From JBBRCX01 sp038204465 (GTDB lineage Bacteria > Planctomycetota > Phycisphaerae > Tepidisphaerales > Tepidisphaeraceae): a stretch of DNA of 64,000 bases. The notes below the pieces were generated by a model that saw nothing but the letters and a program-made list of their open reading frames with translations, did not search any database and was not told the origin of the DNA. A program made the position numbers and the translations under genes. The stretch spans positions 1 to 64,000 of the forward strand of contig JBBRCX010000008.1 of NCBI GenBank assembly GCA_038204465.1, read 5' to 3'. Numbering within the stretch: the stretch's first letter is position 1; each line of letters starts with the position of its first letter. Below are positions 35,398-44,235 of this stretch, piece after piece.

Positions 35398-35448
35398 AAA
35401 GTCCAACGGTCGAATGACTCGGTCTGAATGACCCAGGTTGAATTAGTC

Positions 35449-35913
35449 ATGACAAAGTTTGTCTTTCAACTTGACGGCGTTCTGCGCCATCGGGAGCACA
35501 TCGAGCGGGAAAAGCAGCGCGACGTCTCCATTCATCAGACGGCGATGGCACGGCTGCAGGATGAGCTGCGCGACTTGGACGCGGCGGTGCAGAACAACGT
35601 GCAGGACCTGAAGAACAACCATCTGACGGGCCGGCTCGACATGACGTTCCTTGCCGCGCATCGTCGCTATGCGCTGGCGATGCAGCGCAAGGCCATGGGC
35701 GTGGCGCAGGCGATGGCTGCCGAGCAGCGCAAGCTCGAGGCGGCGCAGAAGGCGCTGTTGGAGGCATCCAAGCAGCGCAAGACCATGGAGAAACTGCGCG
35801 ACCGGCAGCGCGAGCGGTGGGCGATGGACCTGGCGCGGCGCGAGGCGGCGGAGATGGACGAGATCGGCATGCAGCTCAGCGCGCCGGGCTTGCGGGCCGA
35901 GGAGCCGGCATGA
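35449..35913 (+). CDS. fliJ: Flagellar export protein FliJ
   Basis: A 154-residue, fully helical coiled-coil protein beginning KFVFQLDGVLRHREHIE, the usual FliJ opening. FliJ sits in the FliI hexamer as the gamma subunit does in F1 and links the ATPase to FlhA. The ATG at 35449 gives the family start; an in-frame ATG at 35428 would add seven residues. Its stop overlaps the next start as ATGA. It follows fliI by about 50 bases. Confidence 0.85.
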   Translation: MTKFVFQLDGVLRHREHIEREKQRDVSIHQTAMARLQDELRDLDAAVQNNVQDLKNNHLTGRLDMTFLAAHRRYALAMQRKAMGVAQAMAAEQRKLEAAQKALLEASKQRKTMEKLRDRQRERWAMDLARREAAEMDEIGMQLSAPGLRAEEPA

Positions 35914-36572
35914 AAAAGCTTTTCAACGTGCTGATGCTGACGCTCGCGCTCGACTTTCTCGCGCTCGCCGGCGCGGTGGGATGGCTCTATAAGACCGGCC
36001 GGCTGGATCGGCAGCGCGTGGATGCGATTCGCGCGATCGTCTTTCCGACGACGGCCCCGGCTTCGACACAGCCTTCGGAGCCGGCGGCGGCGATGCAGCC
36101 TTTGTTCAAGCTGGACGAGCTTCTGGCACAGCAAGCGCACCGGCCGGCTGGGGAGCAGGTGGAGTTCCTGCAACACACGTTCGACATGCAGACGGCACAA
36201 CTCGAGCGGCGGCGGCGCGAGCTTGAAGACCTTCAGGCGACGGTGGAAACGGCCAGGCAGAAGCTTTCGTCCGCTCGGACCGACCTGAAGTCGGAGCAGG
36301 ACCGGCTTGCGGTGCGCGAGCAGGAGGCCACGAAGCTGCAATCCGACCACGGGTTTCAAGACAGCCTCAAGTTGTACAGCATCATGCCGCCGAAGAATGC
36401 AAAGAGGGCGCTCATGGCGCTTGGCGATGAAACGGTCGTGCAGTACCTGCGCGCGATGGAGCCGCGGGCTTCCGCGCGGATCGTCAAGGAGTTCAAGACG
36501 AGCCAGGAGCTCGAGCGAATTCAGCGAGTGCTGGAAACGATGCGCCGCGCCGGCCCCACCACGAAGGAATAG
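35910..36572 (+). CDS. MotE/MgtE_N-like flagellar membrane protein
   Basis: A 220-residue protein with one N-terminal membrane helix (about 7-27), a coiled coil (about 85-150) and a C-terminal region (MPPKNAKRALMALGDETVVQYLRAM) similar to the MgtE N-terminal domain. This is the layout of MotE, which is found between fliJ and fliK in many flagellar operons and which stabilises or chaperones a stator part. Its start overlaps the fliJ stop as ATGA. The next gene here is fliL, only three bases beyond, so the usual fliK-flgD-flgE-motA-motB run is absent. Confidence 0.72.
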   Translation: MKKLFNVLMLTLALDFLALAGAVGWLYKTGRLDRQRVDAIRAIVFPTTAPASTQPSEPAAAMQPLFKLDELLAQQAHRPAGEQVEFLQHTFDMQTAQLERRRRELEDLQATVETARQKLSSARTDLKSEQDRLAVREQEATKLQSDHGFQDSLKLYSIMPPKNAKRALMALGDETVVQYLRAMEPRASARIVKEFKTSQELERIQRVLETMRRAGPTTKE

Positions 36573-36574
36573 CT

Positions 36575-37159
36575 ATGCCGTCGGTCGTGACTCAACTGGC
36601 TGCGAAGCCTTTGAGGGTGGCAAAGGCTGCCTCGTCGACTTCCAGTGCTGCTCGGCGGGGTGATGCTCATTGAAGCAGTGGTGCTGTTCGCCGAATTCAC
36701 GTTCCTCGGGGGCGGGCCGCGGGGCGCCGCAGGCGTCGATCTGACGACTGCTGAGCACGCCGACGCATCCGACGAAGGTCACACCGGCCACGGGGACGGC
36801 CACGACGGGGCAGCAAAGAAAGCCGACAAGAAAAAGACGCTGGAGATCAACATCGTGGATTCCCGCGCGCAGAACATGCAGAACGGCCGGATGGTGCTCT
36901 ACGATGTCAGCATTTTTGCCGTCACCAAGGACGACTTCGAGGAGAAGGTAAAAGGTGTGATCAAGGACCGTGAGGCCTTGATAAAGGACCGTGTCCGCAC
37001 GATCATGCCCAGAGCGATCCGGAAAAGCTTGCGGGCGGCTCCGAACCTGGGCTCGAGACGCTACGTAGGCAGGTGAAGTACCAGTTGGATGAGATCGTCG
37101 GCGAAGGAATGATCGACGAGGTGCTGGTACCGCGCTGTATTCCGTTTCGGGCTGAGTAG
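36575..37159 (+). pseudogene. fliL: fliL split over two frames
   Basis: Three pieces in two frames make one FliL. Piece one (from ATG 36575) gives a short cytoplasmic N-tail. Piece two (open after 36614, up to about 37005) holds the membrane helix (VLLGGVMLIEAVVLF), a His/Asp/Lys-rich linker and the periplasmic strands (VLYDVSIFAVTKDDFEEKV). Piece three, back in the first frame, reads AQSDPEKLAGGSEPGLETLR and ends VDDV-like as IDEVLVPRCIPFRAE at 37157-37159, a proper FliL C-terminus. A surplus base near 36622-36624 and a missing base near 37005-37007 would account for it. The second break is certain from homology, the first likely. FliL braces the stator. Sequencing error is possible. Confidence 0.7.
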
Positions 37160-37273
37160 GGCTGCTTCGACACCGGGTTTTGTTCACATCGGTCATCGGG
37201 CCGTTCATCCGGAAGGCTCCGCGAGGTCTGCAGGCGGGTTGAACAATTCGGTATTCGCCAAGGACGGTGAATC

Positions 37274-37810
37274 ATGGCTGCAGAGCAGACGTCATCAGAT
37301 GCCCCCGATCCCACGGAAGGGAAGACAGCCGTTTCCCCTCTCGCTTCCATCGAATCGACTACCCTCAACGGCGAGAACTCCGCGCCCGCCACTGCTTCGG
37401 ATCCGCTGGGGGTGCTCGCGGATCAAGCCACGATTGACGAGTTGCTGAAGCAGGCGAGCTTTGAGGATCCCTCATCGGTGGAAGGGGCATCGATCGCTCC
37501 CGAGGCGGGGCAATATCAGCTTCCGAATTTTCAGCAGGTGATGCAGGATGCGCAGGTGTCCAGCATGGAACTGCTGCGCGACGTCGAGCTCAACGTCAAG
37601 ATTGAGCTGGGCCGGTCGCGCATGCTGGTGGAGGACGTGCTGAAGCTGTGCGAAGGGTCGGTGGTGGAGTTGGATAAGCTGGCTGGCGACCCCGTGGATG
37701 TTTTCGTGAACGACCGGTTGGTGGCGCGCGGCGAGGTGCTCGTTCTGAACGACAACTTTTGCGTACGGGTGAACGAGATCGTCGCGGGAGCGAAAGAAGA
37801 GGGGCTGTGA
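37274..37810 (+). CDS. fliN: Flagellar motor switch protein FliN
   Basis: A 178-residue protein with an acidic, disordered N-terminal half (1-95) and a C-terminal SpoA domain (about 100-178) with the signature LNVKIELGRSRMLVEDVLKL and LVARGEVLVLNDNFCVRV. FliN forms the lower C ring and holds FliH at the export gate. Its usual partner gene fliM should lie between fliL and fliN, but only 114 bases without recognisable FliM remnants separate them. The stop overlaps the start of fliO as GTGA. Confidence 0.92.
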   Translation: MAAEQTSSDAPDPTEGKTAVSPLASIESTTLNGENSAPATASDPLGVLADQATIDELLKQASFEDPSSVEGASIAPEAGQYQLPNFQQVMQDAQVSSMELLRDVELNVKIELGRSRMLVEDVLKLCEGSVVELDKLAGDPVDVFVNDRLVARGEVLVLNDNFCVRVNEIVAGAKEEGL

Positions 37811-38637
37811 CCAGCGGGAGCGGACGAAGCTGGCTTGCGACTTTGGCGGCCGCTGTCGTATCGCTCTGCGTTGCGCAGGCCTGGGGCGCCGGAAGCACCC
37901 ATCCTTCGCGTCCTGTCGAACAGCCCAGTATTGCACGCGAAAAAGAGACCGGTCGAAACTTCCCCGACAGCGCCTCCGCGGGGCCGGCAGCAAACGCCGG
38001 GAAAACGCGTGCGATCGGCGAAGCGAACGCGGCTCCGACCCGCCAGCCGAACATTGAGGGTGAGCCGATCCGGCGCTCGGTTGCCAAGGGCGCCGCTGAC
38101 AACCACGAAGCACCGGCGGCCAAATCAACCGGTGGATTGGAATTCGGCAAGGTCGCCGGCGCGCTGGTCCTGGTTATCGCGGTGATCCTCGGGTTGAAAT
38201 GGATGGGCCGGCGGGTCTTCGCGGTTCCCACCGCGAGCCGCTCGTCGGTCGCGATCCAGGTGCTGTCGCGTGTGGCGCTTTCCCCCAGGCAGCAGATCAT
38301 GCTGCTTCGTGTGGGTCGCCGGCTGATCGTCGTTGCGGACACTGGCGCGCAAATGAACGCGATCTCGGAAATCGCGGACGACGAAGAAGTGGCGGCGCTG
38401 GTCGGGCAGCTGCAGAGCGACAAGACCGAGTCGGCCTCCAGGGCATTCGGGACGTTATTTGGAAGAGTCAAGCGAGGCTATGAGCCGGAGCCATCGGCAA
38501 CGGGGGCTGCATCAAGCGTTGATGAAACGCGGGAAGGCGACGTCGATGAGATGGAGGCGGTAGCCTCCACGCGGGATGAGCTGAGCGGGCTGATGGAAAA
38601 AGTGCGGCTCGTCTCGCGGCAATTCAAGGGATCTTAG
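37807..38637 (+). CDS. fliO: Flagellar biosynthetic protein FliO
   Basis: A 276-residue protein: signal-peptide-like N-terminus (SWLATLAAAVVSLCVAQAWG), a long low-complexity periplasmic part, one membrane helix (about 119-136, VAGALVLVIAVILGLKWMG) and a cytoplasmic domain with the FliO pattern VAIQVLSRVALSPRQQIMLL. FliO stabilises FliP during assembly of the export gate. The GTG at 37807 overlaps the fliN stop, so translation is coupled. It is longer than enterobacterial FliO. Confidence 0.85.
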   Translation: MTSGSGRSWLATLAAAVVSLCVAQAWGAGSTHPSRPVEQPSIAREKETGRNFPDSASAGPAANAGKTRAIGEANAAPTRQPNIEGEPIRRSVAKGAADNHEAPAAKSTGGLEFGKVAGALVLVIAVILGLKWMGRRVFAVPTASRSSVAIQVLSRVALSPRQQIMLLRVGRRLIVVADTGAQMNAISEIADDEEVAALVGQLQSDKTESASRAFGTLFGRVKRGYEPEPSATGAASSVDETREGDVDEMEAVASTRDELSGLMEKVRLVSRQFKGS

Positions 38638-38703
38638 CGAGGTTGCGCGGCGCGCCGGCAGGGGGCAGGATCGGCGGCACATGTCTTTTGGAAGGGACGG
38701 ACG

Positions 38704-39582
38704 ATGAGAATGGATGCTCTCGTCAACGCCAGGCGGCGGTTGGGCTGCCTGGTTCTGCTCGTATCGTTTTTATCGGCTGGACGCGCGATGGGGGCCCAGG
38801 AAATCTCCGCGCCGGCGGAAGTGAGGGAGCCGGCGGCGGTGGTCGACGCGGGCGCCGCATCAGGGGTTTCATCCGCGGGAGCGACGACGATGCCCATCCT
38901 TCCCGGCGGCGCGTCGCTGCAGGGCTACGACCTGACCAAGCGGGAAAACTTTTCGGCGGCGATGCAGATCATCATCCTGCTGACGGTGCTGTCGCTGGCG
39001 CCGGCGATCTTGCTGATGATGACGAGCTTCACGCGCATCGTGATCGTACTGTCGCTGCTGCGTCAGGCGCTGGGCACGCAGCAGTTGCCGCCCAACCAGG
39101 TGCTGATCGGGCTGGCGCTGTTCATGACGTTTGTGGTGATGGGTCCCACCTGGGAGCGGGTGAACAATGATGCGCTGCAGCCTTATCTCAACGGTCAGCT
39201 CGATCAGAAGTCGGCGCTGCAGAGGGCGCAACTGCCAGTGCGGGAATTCATGATGCGGCAGATCGAAGCGGGGAAGAACGAGGAGGACGTTTTTCTCTTC
39301 ACCGACATGGCCAAGCAGAAAGTCTCGCGGTGGGAAGACGTCGGAACGACCGCATTGGTGCCGGCATTCATGCTGAGCGAGTTGAAGACGGCGTTCCTGC
39401 TCGGCTTCAAAGTTTATCTGCCGTTCCTGGTGATCGACATGGTGATTTCGACGGTGCTCATCAGCATGGGCATGATGATGTTGCCGCCCGTGTTGATCTC
39501 GCTTCCATTCAAGCTGCTGCTGTTTGTTTTAGTGGATGGATGGCGCTTGATTACCGGAAGTCTAATGGGTAGCTTCTACTGA
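38704..39582 (+). CDS. fliP: Flagellar export gate protein FliP
   Basis: A 292-residue protein with a signal peptide, a periplasmic Ala/Gly-rich stretch and the conserved membrane core: SFTRIVIVLSLLRQALGTQQ followed by PPNQVLIGLALFMT, and later the characteristic LPFLVIDMVISTVLISMGM. FliP pentamers with four FliQ and one FliR build the export channel. GGAAGGGACGG lies before the ATG. All conserved parts are present. Confidence 0.96.
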   Translation: MRMDALVNARRRLGCLVLLVSFLSAGRAMGAQEISAPAEVREPAAVVDAGAASGVSSAGATTMPILPGGASLQGYDLTKRENFSAAMQIIILLTVLSLAPAILLMMTSFTRIVIVLSLLRQALGTQQLPPNQVLIGLALFMTFVVMGPTWERVNNDALQPYLNGQLDQKSALQRAQLPVREFMMRQIEAGKNEEDVFLFTDMAKQKVSRWEDVGTTALVPAFMLSELKTAFLLGFKVYLPFLVIDMVISTVLISMGMMMLPPVLISLPFKLLLFVLVDGWRLITGSLMGSFY

Positions 39583-39695
39583 GAATCGAGTTTATGTCTG
39601 CACGGCACATGGATGTGCTGCGGCGGGCGCGGAGCCAGGGCAAGCTCCGGCGGGGCCGCGATCGTGCGGCAACACTCACGGAAGGGTGATGGGCA

Positions 39696-39959
39696 ATGAC
39701 AGTTGATCAAGCAACCGATCTCATCGGGCATACTCTTATCCTCGCGCTGATCATCTCCGCGCCGATGCTGCTGATCGGGCTTTTGGTCGGCGTTGTGGTT
39801 TCACTTCTGCAGGCGATCACGCAGATCCAGGAGCAGACGCTTACGTTCGTTCCGAAGATCGCGGCGATGTTCATCGCGGCCGTCGTTCTGATGCCGTGGA
39901 TCGGGCAGCACCTGCTGGAATACTCGGCGAAAATGTTTTCCGAAGGGCAATTGCCCTAA
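39696..39959 (+). CDS. fliQ: Flagellar export gate protein FliQ
   Basis: An 87-residue protein with two membrane helices and the family stretch LLQAITQIQEQTLTFVPK. The size equals that of other FliQ proteins. GGAAGGGTG is the ribosome site. The 113 bases between fliP and fliQ hold no gene; the space contains only a GC-rich stretch. Confidence 0.94.
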   Translation: MTVDQATDLIGHTLILALIISAPMLLIGLLVGVVVSLLQAITQIQEQTLTFVPKIAAMFIAAVVLMPWIGQHLLEYSAKMFSEGQLP

Positions 39960-40018
39960 GCGGACGGTTTGCGGTTGCGGGCCGGCGCGGGCTGCGGCCA
40001 CGGAGCCGGGACACTTCG

Positions 40019-40801
40019 ATGGTGTTTGAGCTATTAGAACGGATCCCGGTGTTTGTGCTGGTCGTGTTCCGACTGGCTGGCATGATGCTGTTTGCACCGC
40101 TGTTCGGGAGCACGCGGATCCCGCGGCGAGTGCGGGTGCTGTTGATCCTCGTCCTGGCGCTGGGCATCAGCGGGACGATCGAGCATTCGGTGGAACTCCC
40201 GGGCACGACCTGGGCGCTGGCGGCGGGCATCGGCGGCGAGATGATGTTCGGACTGGCGATGGGGACGATCATCAGCCTGGTGTTCATCGCGGCGCAGTGG
40301 GCCGGCGAGATCATCGGCCAGCAGATGGGCTTGAACCTGAGCGAGGTGTTCGATCCGCAGTTCGGGGCGCACGGCTCGCTGATGGGTGACATGTATTTCA
40401 TGATCACGCTGGTGGTTTTCCTGTCGATCGGGGGCCACCGGCAGATGCTGACGGCCGTCCGCGCCAGCTTTGATGTGTTGCCGCTGTTGTCGGTCGGGGT
40501 TGGCAAGCCGGTGCTCGACTTGTTGACCGGCCTGCTGCTGAGCAGCACGCAACTGGCGATCCAGTTAGCGGCGCCGATGCTGGTGACGATGCTGATCGTG
40601 GATCTGGCGTTGGGGCTGATCGGCAAGACGCTGCCGCAGTTCAACGTGATGATGGCGGGTCTGACATTGCGGTCGGCGGTTGGAATGGTGGTGGTGATCT
40701 GCGGGCTGGTTTTGACCAGCAGTGTCATGACGCGAGCGATCGGCGACGCGATGCAGACGGTTCGGGATGGCTGGGTGACGCCGCAACTGGCGGCGCGCTG
40801 A
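40019..40801 (+). CDS. fliR: Flagellar export gate protein FliR
   Basis: A 260-residue protein with about six helices and the family signatures VLVVFRLAGMMLFAPLFGS at the N-terminus and SLVFIAAQWAGEIIGQQMGL. FliR is the single-copy subunit at the side of the FliP ring. The open frame begins earlier (39896), but the ATG at 40019 gives the family start; the ribosome site is weak. flhB follows 34 bases after its stop. Confidence 0.94.
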   Translation: MVFELLERIPVFVLVVFRLAGMMLFAPLFGSTRIPRRVRVLLILVLALGISGTIEHSVELPGTTWALAAGIGGEMMFGLAMGTIISLVFIAAQWAGEIIGQQMGLNLSEVFDPQFGAHGSLMGDMYFMITLVVFLSIGGHRQMLTAVRASFDVLPLLSVGVGKPVLDLLTGLLLSSTQLAIQLAAPMLVTMLIVDLALGLIGKTLPQFNVMMAGLTLRSAVGMVVVICGLVLTSSVMTRAIGDAMQTVRDGWVTPQLAAR

Positions 40802-40835
40802 GACAGGGCGATTAAACGGGGGCGGCGGGTAAGCG

Positions 40836-41918
40836 ATGGCGGAGGACTTCGGCGACAAAACGGAAGCTCCCACACCGCGCCGGCGGCAGGAAGCGCGCGA
40901 ACAGGGGAACATCGCGCGAAGCCAGGACCTGACGGCGGCCGTGCTGATCATCGGCGCGATGATTCTGTTGAACGCGTACGGGCCGGGGCTGGTGACGGCC
41001 CTGAAAGCGTTGGTCAGGGAGATGCTGAGCGAGCGGGCGATGCAGAATTTGGACGGCGTCTCGGTGCTGCCCGACTTTTTGCGGGCGGTGGTGCTGGCGG
41101 GAGGCGCGCTGGCGCCGCTGCTGATCGGAGTGGTGCTGATCGCGGTGCTGTGCAACATTGTGCAGGTCGGTTTCCACCTGAATGGGAAGCGGCTCGCGCC
41201 GAACCTGATGGCGCTGAACCCGTTCAAGGGATTTGGCAAGATCTTCGGCAAGGGCCGAAGCGGCATGCAACTCGTGATGAACGTCGCGAAGCTGCTGCTG
41301 GTAGGCTTCGCGGCCTATTCGGCGGTGCACGACCGGCTGGCGCAGATCGTGATGGTGCAGCAGCTGGAGTACCTGCAGATCTTCGGGCTCGGTGCGGAGC
41401 TGATCTACGGCGTCGCGATCCGCATCGGCGTGATGCTGCTGGTGCTGGCGATCGCGGACTACTTATATCAGCGCTTCCGCATCGAAAAAGAGCTGAAGAT
41501 GTCCAAGCAGGAGGTGAAGGAGGAGATGCGGCGGATGGAGGGGGATCCGAAGATCAAGCAGCGCCGCCGGCAGATCGCGCTGCAGGTAGCGACGCAGCGA
41601 TTGAACAAGGACGTGACGACGGCGGACGTGATCGTGACCAACCCGACGGAATTTGCCATCGCGCTGAAGTATGACTCGACCACGATGCATGCCCCGCGGG
41701 TGGTGGCGAAGGGGCAGGGCCTGCTGGCCCAGCGAATCCGCGAAATAGCCATTGCCAACGGCATTCCAATCCTCGAGCGAAAGCCGCTGGCGAGGGCCCT
41801 TTTTAAGCTGATTGAGGTCGGTCAAGAGATCCCCGAACAATTTTATTCGGCCGTCGCCGAAATCCTGGCGTATGTCTACGAGTTGAGCGGCCGGCTGAAG
41901 CAGAGGCAGGCGGTATAG
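40836..41918 (+). CDS. flhB: Flagellar export switch protein FlhB
   Basis: A 360-residue protein with an N-terminal cytoplasmic start (ETEAPTPRRRQEAREQ-like: KTEAPTPRRRQEAREQGN), four helices and the cytoplasmic C-domain from about residue 215. The self-cleavage motif, usually NPTH, reads NPTE here (VTNPTEFAIALKY). Asn and Pro, needed for cleavage, are kept. FlhB switches export from hook to filament substrates together with FliK, whose gene is not in the expected place in this window. Confidence 0.95.
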   Translation: MAEDFGDKTEAPTPRRRQEAREQGNIARSQDLTAAVLIIGAMILLNAYGPGLVTALKALVREMLSERAMQNLDGVSVLPDFLRAVVLAGGALAPLLIGVVLIAVLCNIVQVGFHLNGKRLAPNLMALNPFKGFGKIFGKGRSGMQLVMNVAKLLLVGFAAYSAVHDRLAQIVMVQQLEYLQIFGLGAELIYGVAIRIGVMLLVLAIADYLYQRFRIEKELKMSKQEVKEEMRRMEGDPKIKQRRRQIALQVATQRLNKDVTTADVIVTNPTEFAIALKYDSTTMHAPRVVAKGQGLLAQRIREIAIANGIPILERKPLARALFKLIEVGQEIPEQFYSAVAEILAYVYELSGRLKQRQAV

Positions 41919-41958
41919 CAGCAAGGGAGTGCAGGCGGCGGAGCCGCCAAGAAGTGAC

Positions 41959-44067
41959 ATGGCTGTCGCGCTAGCGTCCAACCCGATCGTCGCCCGGATT
42001 CACGCGAATCGCGGGATGATCTTCCCGATGGCATTCATCAGCCTTCTGCTGGTGATCCTCATTCCGCTGCCGACGTCGGTGCTCGACCTGTTGCTGGTGT
42101 GCAACATCACGCTGTCCGTCATCGTCCTGGTGACGACGATCTACATTCAAAGCCCATTGGAATTTGCCGTGTTCCCCTCGCTGCTGCTGGCGGTCACCTT
42201 GTTCCGGCTGGTGCTGAACGTCGCGACGACGCGGCTCATCCTGACGGCAGGGGATCGCGCAGCGAATCCAGCGGAGGCGATCCACGCCGCCGGCGAAGTG
42301 GTCATGACCTTCAGCGAGTTCGTCACGCGCGGCTCGCTGGCGGTCGGCATCATCATTTTCGTGATCATCTTCGTCATTCAGTTTGTGGTCATCACCAAGG
42401 GCGGCGGGCGCATTTCGGAAGTGGCGGCGCGCTTCACGCTGGACGCGATGCCGGGCAAGCAGATGGCGATCGACGCGGATCTGAATGCCGGCAACATCAC
42501 CGAGCCGCAGGCGCGCGAGCGCCGCGAGGCGGTGGCGCAGGAGGCGGACTTCTACGGGGCGATGGACGGTGCCAGCAAGTTCGTGCGCGGGGACGCGATT
42601 GCGGGAATCATCATCACGTTCATCAACATCCTGGGCGGGTTGTACGTTGGAATGGTCGAGCACCAGTGGCCGCTGATGAAATGCCTTCCGCTGTATACGA
42701 AGCTGACGATCGGCGATGGATTGGTGAGCCAGATCCCGGCGTTCATCGTGTCGCTCGGCGCGGGGCTGATCGTGACGCGCACCAGCAGCAAGAAAAACCT
42801 GGGCGATGAGATGCTCGGGCAGATTTTCGCCAAGCCCAAGGCGCTGATCATCGCGGCGGTGTTCCTCGGTCTGATGGGCCTGGCGGGGCTCCCGAAGATT
42901 CCGCTGACCGTGCTGGCTTCGTGCTGCATCGGGCTTGCGTGGACGATGACCAGGAGCGAGCAGCAGGCTGCCCGCGCGGTGGCGGCGCGGGAGCACGAGC
43001 AGGCGACGAAGAAGGAGCCGGAAAGGGTCGAGAAGCTGCTCGACCTGGACACGATGGAGCTGGAGGTCGGCTACGGGCTGGTGAGGATGGTGGATGCGTC
43101 GAAGGGCGGGGACCTGCTCGAGCGGATCAGCATGATTCGCCGGCAGGTTGCTATGGACCTGGGGATCATCGTGCCGCCGGTCCGCATCCGCGACAACATG
43201 CAGTTGGGTGCGAACGACTACATCGTCAAGATCAAGGGCCAGGCGGTGGCGCACGGGGAGACGTACCCGGAACAGTTTCTGGCGATGGACAACGGCGCCA
43301 CTTCGGGCCCGGTGCCGGGCGGCACCCTCACGACGGAGCCGGCGTTTGGCCTGCCGGCATACTGGATCACCGAGCCGGAGCGCGGGCAGGCGGAGTTGCT
43401 CAACTACACGGTGGTGGAGGCGACCGCGGTCCTGGCCACGCACCTCACGGAAGTGATCAAGTCGCACGGCTATGAGCTGCTGACCCGCCAGGAAGTGAAG
43501 AACCTGCTGGACAACCTGAAGGCGCGGGTGCCGGCACTGGTTGAGGAAGTGGTGCCGGCGCAGGTGAAGCCGGGCGAGCTGCAGAAGGTGATGCAGAACC
43601 TGCTTCGCGAGCGCGTGCCGGTGCGCGACCTGGAGACGATTTTGGAGACGCTGGGCGATTATGCGGCGCGGACGAAGGACCTGGAGGTGCTGACGGAGTA
43701 CGTGCGCAACGCGCTGGGCCGGACGATCTGCAAGCAATACGTGGACGACCGTGACCGGCTGTGGTGCCTGACGCTGGACCCGGCGCTCGAAGACCTGGTG
43801 AACGGCAACCTGGATCGCAGCGAACGGGGGACGACGAACACCATGCCGCCGCAGACGACGCAGCAGATCGTGCAACAGATCGCGGCGAAGACGACGGAGC
43901 TCACGCAGACCGGGCGGTCGGCGGTGATCCTGTGCAGCCCGCAGATCCGCGGGCCGTTGCGGCGGATGATCGAGACGACCCTGCCGCACGTGGCAGTGCT
44001 CGCTTACAACGAGGTGTCATCAGAGGTGACGGTAGAAGCCGTGGGACTGGTGGGTCTGAACGGATGA
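41959..44067 (+). CDS. flhA: Flagellar export protein FlhA
   Basis: A 702-residue protein (712 from GTG 41929). Eight membrane helices in the first 330 residues carry the conserved FHIPEP-family stretch RISEVAARFTLDAMPGKQMA and the next DADLNAG. The C-terminal cytoplasmic domain (about 360-702) forms the nonameric ring that receives chaperone-bound substrates. The start is set at ATG 41959, but the GTG at 41929 cannot be ruled out. No frameshift or lost motif is seen. Confidence 0.96.
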   Translation: MAVALASNPIVARIHANRGMIFPMAFISLLLVILIPLPTSVLDLLLVCNITLSVIVLVTTIYIQSPLEFAVFPSLLLAVTLFRLVLNVATTRLILTAGDRAANPAEAIHAAGEVVMTFSEFVTRGSLAVGIIIFVIIFVIQFVVITKGGGRISEVAARFTLDAMPGKQMAIDADLNAGNITEPQARERREAVAQEADFYGAMDGASKFVRGDAIAGIIITFINILGGLYVGMVEHQWPLMKCLPLYTKLTIGDGLVSQIPAFIVSLGAGLIVTRTSSKKNLGDEMLGQIFAKPKALIIAAVFLGLMGLAGLPKIPLTVLASCCIGLAWTMTRSEQQAARAVAAREHEQATKKEPERVEKLLDLDTMELEVGYGLVRMVDASKGGDLLERISMIRRQVAMDLGIIVPPVRIRDNMQLGANDYIVKIKGQAVAHGETYPEQFLAMDNGATSGPVPGGTLTTEPAFGLPAYWITEPERGQAELLNYTVVEATAVLATHLTEVIKSHGYELLTRQEVKNLLDNLKARVPALVEEVVPAQVKPGELQKVMQNLLRERVPVRDLETILETLGDYAARTKDLEVLTEYVRNALGRTICKQYVDDRDRLWCLTLDPALEDLVNGNLDRSERGTTNTMPPQTTQQIVQQIAAKTTELTQTGRSAVILCSPQIRGPLRRMIETTLPHVAVLAYNEVSSEVTVEAVGLVGLNG

Positions 44068-44235
44068 ATCTGGGCGAAAGAAGGATGAACGGGCGCGGAC
44101 GAAAGATGGGTAGCGGGAAATTGATCGGCGGCAATTTGGGAATGACGTGGGGATGACGGCGCGGTGTGGGCCGGGCTGTCGAATGGATCGGGGAAAAACG
44201 GGCGGGGCCAGCCAGGCATGGCCTCGGAAAATTTT

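Noticed and set aside
37160..37273. A possible FliM remnant between fliL and fliN
   Set aside because: All three forward frames were read; none shows the FliM C-terminal pattern.
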